Below, piece by piece: positions 58,780 through 64,000 of a stretch of 64,000 nucleotides of DNA. The stretch spans positions 15,156,471 through 15,220,470 of the forward strand of contig JABAKD010000020.1 in the NCBI GenBank assembly GCA_012845835.1, read 5' to 3'. The DNA comes from Undaria pinnatifida. Its lineage: Eukaryota; Sar; Phaeophyceae; Laminariales; Alariaceae. The stretch's first letter is position 1. The number at the start of each line of letters is the position of its first letter. A model generated the notes under the pieces. That model saw nothing but the letters and a program-made list of their open reading frames with translations. It did not search any database and had not been told where the DNA came from. Made by a program: the position numbers and the translations under genes.

Positions 58780-59765
58780 ATATCACGTCATTATCTTCCT
58801 AGCCATCCATGACGTAGCTTTAATTCATGCCCCCTCCCCCCCAACCCTCCCCCCCCAATACCCCCTCCTCCCCCGCCACCCGCGCGATCGCCTAGAATTA
58901 GCACCACGCGTTCAGCAAGCCCCTACATACATGCGACCTAAGCCTGTTAAAAACCCCTCCCCCCCCTTCCCCCCGCCCCTTTTGTCTTTTCTCCAACTCC
59001 CTCTTGCTCAAACATATATATATATACCCCACCTAACATCGAGATCACCTCAACATATTTCCAGACATATCCATTCCACTGCTCCAATTCGTCCCGCCCC
59101 CCCCCCCCCCTCCTTCCTCACCACCCGCACCATCGCCTAGACCCAGCCTCACGCTCATAGCAAACCCTTACATCTATGCGACCTAAAGCTGTTAAAAACC
59201 CTTTTGCCCCAACCCCCGCCCCCCCACCCCCACCAACCCCTTCGAACACTCCGCCCTCTACTCACTGGTTGTACGACTTATAGTATATACATGATAAACT
59301 GGTGCATTCCTTCCCAAACCGTCAGATTTATCCCCTCAAAGGATATGTAGTTTCCACGCACAGATTGAGTTCCCCCTTCCCCCCCGCCCCCCCCCCCCGC
59401 GCGCGCTCCCTCTTGTTCATAACCATGCCCCCACACCCTTCAAAACTCCGCCCTCCTCTCACCGGTTATACATTTTACAGGATACACTTGATAAACTGAT
59501 GCATTTCCGTTCACAGCTAGCAGCTGTCATATTTTGTCCCCCTCAAAAACGGGGTTTATAGTGTCCGCGAGCAGACTGACTAACACCACCCTGTTGACCC
59601 TGACAGCTACACTGTAGTTTCAAGAGGAGTCGCCGACCTATATCCTCATTGAGGACACACAACAACCCGTAATACGCTCTATCGGAGTATCACACACAGC
59701 TTGCAAAGATGAGTTTCGACAAACCTTCGACCTCACGGCTGGATGGAGTGTATTTTCATTTTCAA
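58780..59765 (+). repeat. MSFDEIF composite element, near-complete copy
   Basis: Two head modules (58780-58955, 59043-59200), two GTCAGATTT modules (about 59320 and 59522) and a tail with ATG 59709. There the conserved frame has lost a few bases (MSFDKPSTS), so the peptide is not preserved in this copy. Confidence 0.85.
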
Positions 59766-60018
59766 AATGAATGTATCATCCATATTTTTTGGCGTTTTAC
59801 ACGTTGTTTGGGTTTTAGGATGATGTCGGTGATGACGATAACTAGTGCCACGATGATGATGGTGATGAACCACAGTTTTTCTGGTGTCCCCCACTTTAAG
59901 AGCTTAAGGTATGTCCTTCTTAGCCCAAGAACTGATTTGGAGAAAATTAAAACTGCTGACCGGATGAAACACCCTACGACCCAGGTAAAGAACGAGAATA
60001 GTGAAAAAAAATGGCCTG

Positions 60019-60115
60019 TTTTCGACGATTTTGAGTGAAGGAGCCTCGTCATTACGTCATTCAAAAACCATTTCATGCGAAAAGTGCTACCTCTAACAAC
60101 GTAGCACGCGTCTTA
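60019..60115 (+). repeat. MITE-like family, right-end copy
   Basis: Begins TTCGACGATTTTGAGTGAAGG and ends ACCTCTAACAACGTAGCACGCGTC. Confidence 0.55.
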
Positions 60116-60571
60116 TTGATCTCCAACCTTGCACCAGGTGACATGCGGGATCGTTAGCGAGAACTCTGCCCTGCATTCGCATTTATTTTACTTTATGAAC
60201 ATGTCGTGCGATGTGCATGAAACAATATTGAGATGATGAGTGTTTGCCACGTTTTTCAATACTACTGTGATGAAAGCGAGCGCGGAACATTTTCCTTGCA
60301 GAGCCCTGGAGGGTGGAGGGAGCCTCAAATAGAATGAATGGAAGTTCGTCAACTGCGACCTTCTATCATCCCATTTGTTTGCGTTACATACGCACACGTC
60401 GTTTGCCTTGTTTCTTAACCCATACCTGGCATACAATAATCATTCGATCGATCCATGTAATTTTGAACAGAACCGGCTATTGCGGGCGAACTGCAGATTC
60501 CCCTTACCTTGCGCGCTCTCAAAATAATCCGTTTCGCGTCTTTAAGGCAAAACAAAGCGTGTGTAAGCTTG

Positions 60572-60782
60572 ACCCTTTTACAGCTGGAAACCCGCTTTTG
60601 GGGACAAAATTACTTGGATTTAGTATGGGGAGGGGCTCGGGGGCTCTAAAGCGGATAACGATCGTCACAGCATTATAACCCTTTTACAGCTGGAAACCCG
60701 CTTTTGGGGGCAAAATTACTTGGATTTAGTATAGGGAGGGGCTCGGGGGCTCTAAAGGGGGTAACGATCGTCACAGCATCAT
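60572..60782 (+). repeat. 106-bp tandem duplication
   Basis: Two copies starting ACCCTTTTACAGCTGG at 60572 and 60678, differing at only a few positions. This implies a recent event. Confidence 0.9.
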
Positions 60783-61001
60783 GATTCAGTCATTATGTGG
60801 GAAGAACCCCAAGACGATGACGTAGTAATAATATTACTACTGTTACTATAGGCCCTGTATGTGAGAGTAGTATACAAGCCACGACGATGCAAAGATATTT
60901 CCGGCGACTCGCGCTTCACGCAGAACGATGTGACGACACCACTCACTCCCCTAATACACCACCAATACTTTGCTTTGGCGGAGGCATGCATTGCTGCTAC
61001 T

Positions 61002-62834
61002 ACAGGAGGAATAGAAGGGAGACCGCGGTGGACGAAGGCAGGAAGGAGATGGCAGACAGGGTAGCAAGGTACCAGGCCGACTAGTAGGTACATAGCACTT
61101 TTCGTCTTTCTCTGGGGTATTTTTTTCCCCTTTGTTCCCTCCTTGCGTGTCCAGGTTTTTGGCTCGTGTTCGGATTATCTTATTTTGGTTTTACTTTACT
61201 TTATTTTATTTCATTTTATTATGTTTCTTTTCCGAGCTTTGGCTCTCCTTTGCGGTTGGGTTGTTTCTTCGATTTCCCCTTCATTTTGTTTGTTTCATTT
61301 TTTGTTTTATTTTTATCTTTGTTTTTATTTGTTTTCTTATTTTGTTTTTTGTTTTTTGTTTTTGTTTTTGTTTTTGTTTTTGTTTATTTCGTATTTCTCT
61401 CTTCCAATGTATTTCTGTTGCTGACGTATGTATGTTGTGCCTGTCGTACCCAGTACTAGGGCATGACATTGCGTTGTCGAATGCATTACGATGCATTATC
61501 TCTGTGTCGTGGCTTGTGACCACAGAGCTGATCTTTCTAGGGTGAAGAATCAGTACGGACACTGGGTGTGCTGGATGTCGACGAGTAGAAGAACGGTTTA
61601 ATGTGAAGAACACACACACACACACACACACTACTACTTACTGCTGTTCAACTATGATATACACGTATAAATGAGGACACACGCCCCGTAATACGCGCGA
61701 TCGAGTTTCACACACGGCTTGCAAAAGATGAGTTTCGACGAAATCTTCGACCTCACAGCTGATGAAGTGTATATTTATCTTAATAATGATATAGACTATG
61801 CGTGTATGTACCGCTTTCGGTTGGATTGGTATTCTTCCGCTCTAGAGTAACTGAAGCCTCCAAGGAGGACTTGATTTTGCGAGTGAATAACAATGTAAAA
61901 ACAACAACCACATACGATAGATACATCCACTCACTGTTATTCAATAAATATTAATGTTAAAATAGTTGCATGTACATGATACCCTCTTCTTGTTGTATAG
62001 ACTATGCTCCGCACATGCACATGATGAGAGCTGTCCGTATCTAACCCCCAAAAAGGAGAAATAATACCAGAAGAAGCAAAACAAACTACTACTAGTAGTC
62101 TAGACTATACATGCCAGGGTCAACAGAGTTCCGGCTGTTGGATGTCAATTATTGATCTGATGATGATGTACTCGTAGGTTTTGTTTGCTTTTTTAAATAA
62201 GTACCGGGGTGTGTGTGTGTGTGTGTTCTTCACATTAAACCGTTCTTCTACTCGTCGACATCCAGCACACCCAGTGTCCGTACTGATTCTTCACCCTAGA
62301 AAGATCAGCTCTGTGGTCACAAGCTACGACACAGAGATAATGCATCGTAATGCATTCGACAACGCAATGTCATGCCCTAGTACTGGGTACGACAGGCACA
62401 ACATACATACGTCAGCAACAGAAATACATTGGAAGAGAGAAATACGAAATAAACAAAAACAAAAACAAAAACAAAAAACAAAAACAAAATAAGAAAACAA
62501 ATAAAAACAAAGATAAAAATAAAATAAAAAATGAAACAAACAAAATGAAGGGGAAATCGAAGAAACAACCCAACCGGAAAGGAGAGCCAAAGCTCGGAAA
62601 AGAAACATACCAGGTAATAAAATGAAATAAAATAAAGTAAAGTAAAACCAAAATAAGATAATCCAAACACGAGCCAAAAACCTGGACACGCAAGGAGGGA
62701 ACAAAGGGGAAAAAAATACCCCAGAAAAAGACGAAAAGTGCTATGTACCTACAAGTCGGCCTGGTACCTTGCTACCCTGTCTGCCATCTCCTTCCTGCCT
62801 TCATCCACCGCGGTCTCCCTTCTATTCCTCCTGT
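61002..62834. repeat. Large inverted repeat, arms of about 630 bp
   Basis: The left arm (61002-61631) and right arm (62209-62834) are near-identical reverse complements around a 577-bp spacer. Outer ends are ACAGGAGGAATAGAAGG and its complement. Inner ends are CA/TG dinucleotide runs. The arms contain a T-rich tract with TTTTTG repeats and differ by short indels, for example in a six-base stretch near 62610. The Phe-rich or Lys-rich frames in the arms are artefacts of the tract. Confidence 0.92.
61655..61795 (+). repeat. MSFDEIF element tail in the inverted-repeat spacer
   Basis: From AATGAGGACACACG to the tail. ATG 61728 gives MSFDEIFDLTADEVYIYL, so the peptide frame is kept although the sequence has diverged. 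Confidence 0.8.
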
Positions 62835-62999
62835 TGCCCCCCCTGCCCCCATTCCCTTGGACGGCTTTCCTTCTACTCCTCCTGTTTCCCCCCCTCCCCC
62901 CTTTGTGTTCTTAGTACCAACCAATGATAGCGGTTTTTTCTTGGTTTGCTTTTCTCACGATCCCAACGTACAACAAGCAAGTAAGTAGTGATATATAAT

Positions 63000-63180
63000 A
63001 CACATCACCCTGTTGCCTCCGGTACAAGCTACTACATTGTCGTTCCAAGGAGAGTCGCCGACCTGTATCCCTAATGAGGACACACACCCAGTAATTCGCG
63101 CGATCGGAGTATCACACACAGATTGCAAGCATGAGTTTCGACGAAATCTTCGATCTCACAGCTGGAGTGTATTTTTATTT
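63000..63180 (+). repeat. MSFDEIF element, forward copy
   Basis: From ATCACCCTGTTGCC to the tail. ATG 63131 gives MSFDEIFDLTAGVYFYF. Confidence 0.88.
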
Positions 63181-63204
63181 TTCGAAAATATCTTTAGGAT
63201 AATA

Positions 63205-63470
63205 AATACACACCTCCTACTCCATCCAGCTGTGACCTCGAAGAAAAATAACCGTCGAAACTCATCAGATCTTTGCAAGCTGTGTGTGATACTCCGATCG
63301 CGCGTATCACTGGATGTGTGTGTCCTCAGTAAGGATACGTATAGGTCGTCGACTCCCCTTGCAACTACAGTGTAGCTATCAGGGTCAACAGGGTGATGAT
63401 GTTAATCAATCTGTGCGCGGGAACTATGAAACAGGTATTCGAGGGGGGCCACAATCTGACGGCTGCGGAA
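63205..63470 (-). repeat. MSFDEIF element, reverse copy facing the forward one
   Basis: The reverse complement of the same tail, with the ATG complement at 63263-63265. The frame has decayed (MSFDGYFSS), but the GTCAACAGGGTGATG and CTCAGTAAGGATACGTATAGG blocks remain. It is arranged tail to tail with the copy at 63000-63180. Confidence 0.85.
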
Positions 63471-63639
63471 TGAATTCTTGCATCAGTTTTTCATGTATTC
63501 ATATCGTGTTGTTGTAGGTCACATGAACGGTGAGGGCGGGGCGGGATTTTTGATGGGGGGGCGGGAGGGCGGGGGGTTGAAAAGGATCCCCCGCCGCCCC
63601 ACCTAAAAATGTCACACTCTGCCAGAATAATCAATGGAG

Positions 63640-63845
63640 ATATTATCCATCCAGCCATACGGTAGCAGATCGGAGGTGGCTGCAACTCATTTAGCACATG
63701 TGGTGTAAAAGTTCAAATTAACTTCCCCCCCGCCCCCTCTTTCCCCGCCACCCCCACCGTCGTCTAGAAATAGCACGACACGCTGTACAGTAAGCTCTAA
63801 TTATTGTACCTTCTCTATGCGACCCAAACCTGTTGGAAACCCCTC
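63640..63845 (+). repeat. Head module of the composite C-rich element
   Basis: Carries ATTATCCATCCAGCCATACGG, a C-run, CACCGTCGTCTAGAAATAGCAC and TGCGACCCAAACCTGTTGG, matching the head modules near 52985 and 58780. G-homopolymer sequence fills the rest of the window. Confidence 0.7.
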
Positions 63846-64000
63846 CCAGTTGGGGGGTGTTTTTGTGTGCGGGGGGTTCACTTTTTGGTGAGACGGCGGG
63901 GGAGGGGGCGTGTGTGGCGGTGGGGGGGGGGGGCTGGAGAGGAAACGGAGGTGGATGCGAGGAAAATTTCTACCTGCTGCATGTTATATATTTTTCCTCT

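Noticed and set aside
61132-62704. Phe-rich and Lys-rich frames in both arms of the inverted repeat
   Set aside because: They come from T-rich or A-rich tracts, are mirrored in the two arms, and look non-coding.

Overview
This is a window of eukaryotic nuclear DNA. It has very low gene density, long introns, no operon-like packing and a heavy load of repeats. I found one gene that can be rebuilt with good confidence, one weaker gene model, a decayed non-LTR retrotransposon fragment, and many dispersed, inverted and tandem repeats. The main gene encodes a secreted parallel beta-helix protein with a C-terminal WSC domain, spread over short exons in kilobase introns. That architecture and intron density suggest a brown alga (Phaeophyceae) or a related stramenopile. 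This is inference; no organelle, rRNA or tRNA marker in the window proves it.

Layout. From 1 to about 7 kb there is a probable two-exon minus-strand gene (6835 down to 1831) of unknown function. It has a Gln-Pro repeat, a long poly-Gly tract and compatible phase-0 splice sites around a 3.6 kb intron. From 7.9 to 17.4 kb there is no convincing gene. This stretch holds two elements with long terminal inverted repeats (7928-9103 and 11080-12198), parts of two dispersed repeat families that recur near 47.7 and 51 kb, and scattered MITE-like ends. From 17483 to 39067 lies the 13-exon beta-helix/WSC gene, 493 residues after splicing. Every junction keeps the reading frame, and one intron appears to be GC-AG. 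Intron 1 carries a striking 1.2 kb array of degenerate 11-bp units. Intron 9, 7.7 kb long, is a nest of tRNA-like SINE pieces, a TTG microsatellite and MITE-like copies.

From 39 to 52 kb I see only fragments that might be exons, plus microsatellites and repeats. From 52.5 kb to the end the window is dominated by one composite repeat. It has C-rich head modules and a tail that carries a short conserved frame starting MSFDEIFDLTAGVYF. Among these copies lie a broken LINE reverse-transcriptase-type ORF (56319-56977), tandem duplications, and a 1.8 kb inverted repeat (61002-62834).

Functionally, the beta-helix/WSC product is expected to enter the secretory pathway and act on, or bind, extracellular polysaccharide. 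Its substrate cannot be read from the sequence. The other elements are non-coding or decayed, and nothing suggests that they work together with the gene.
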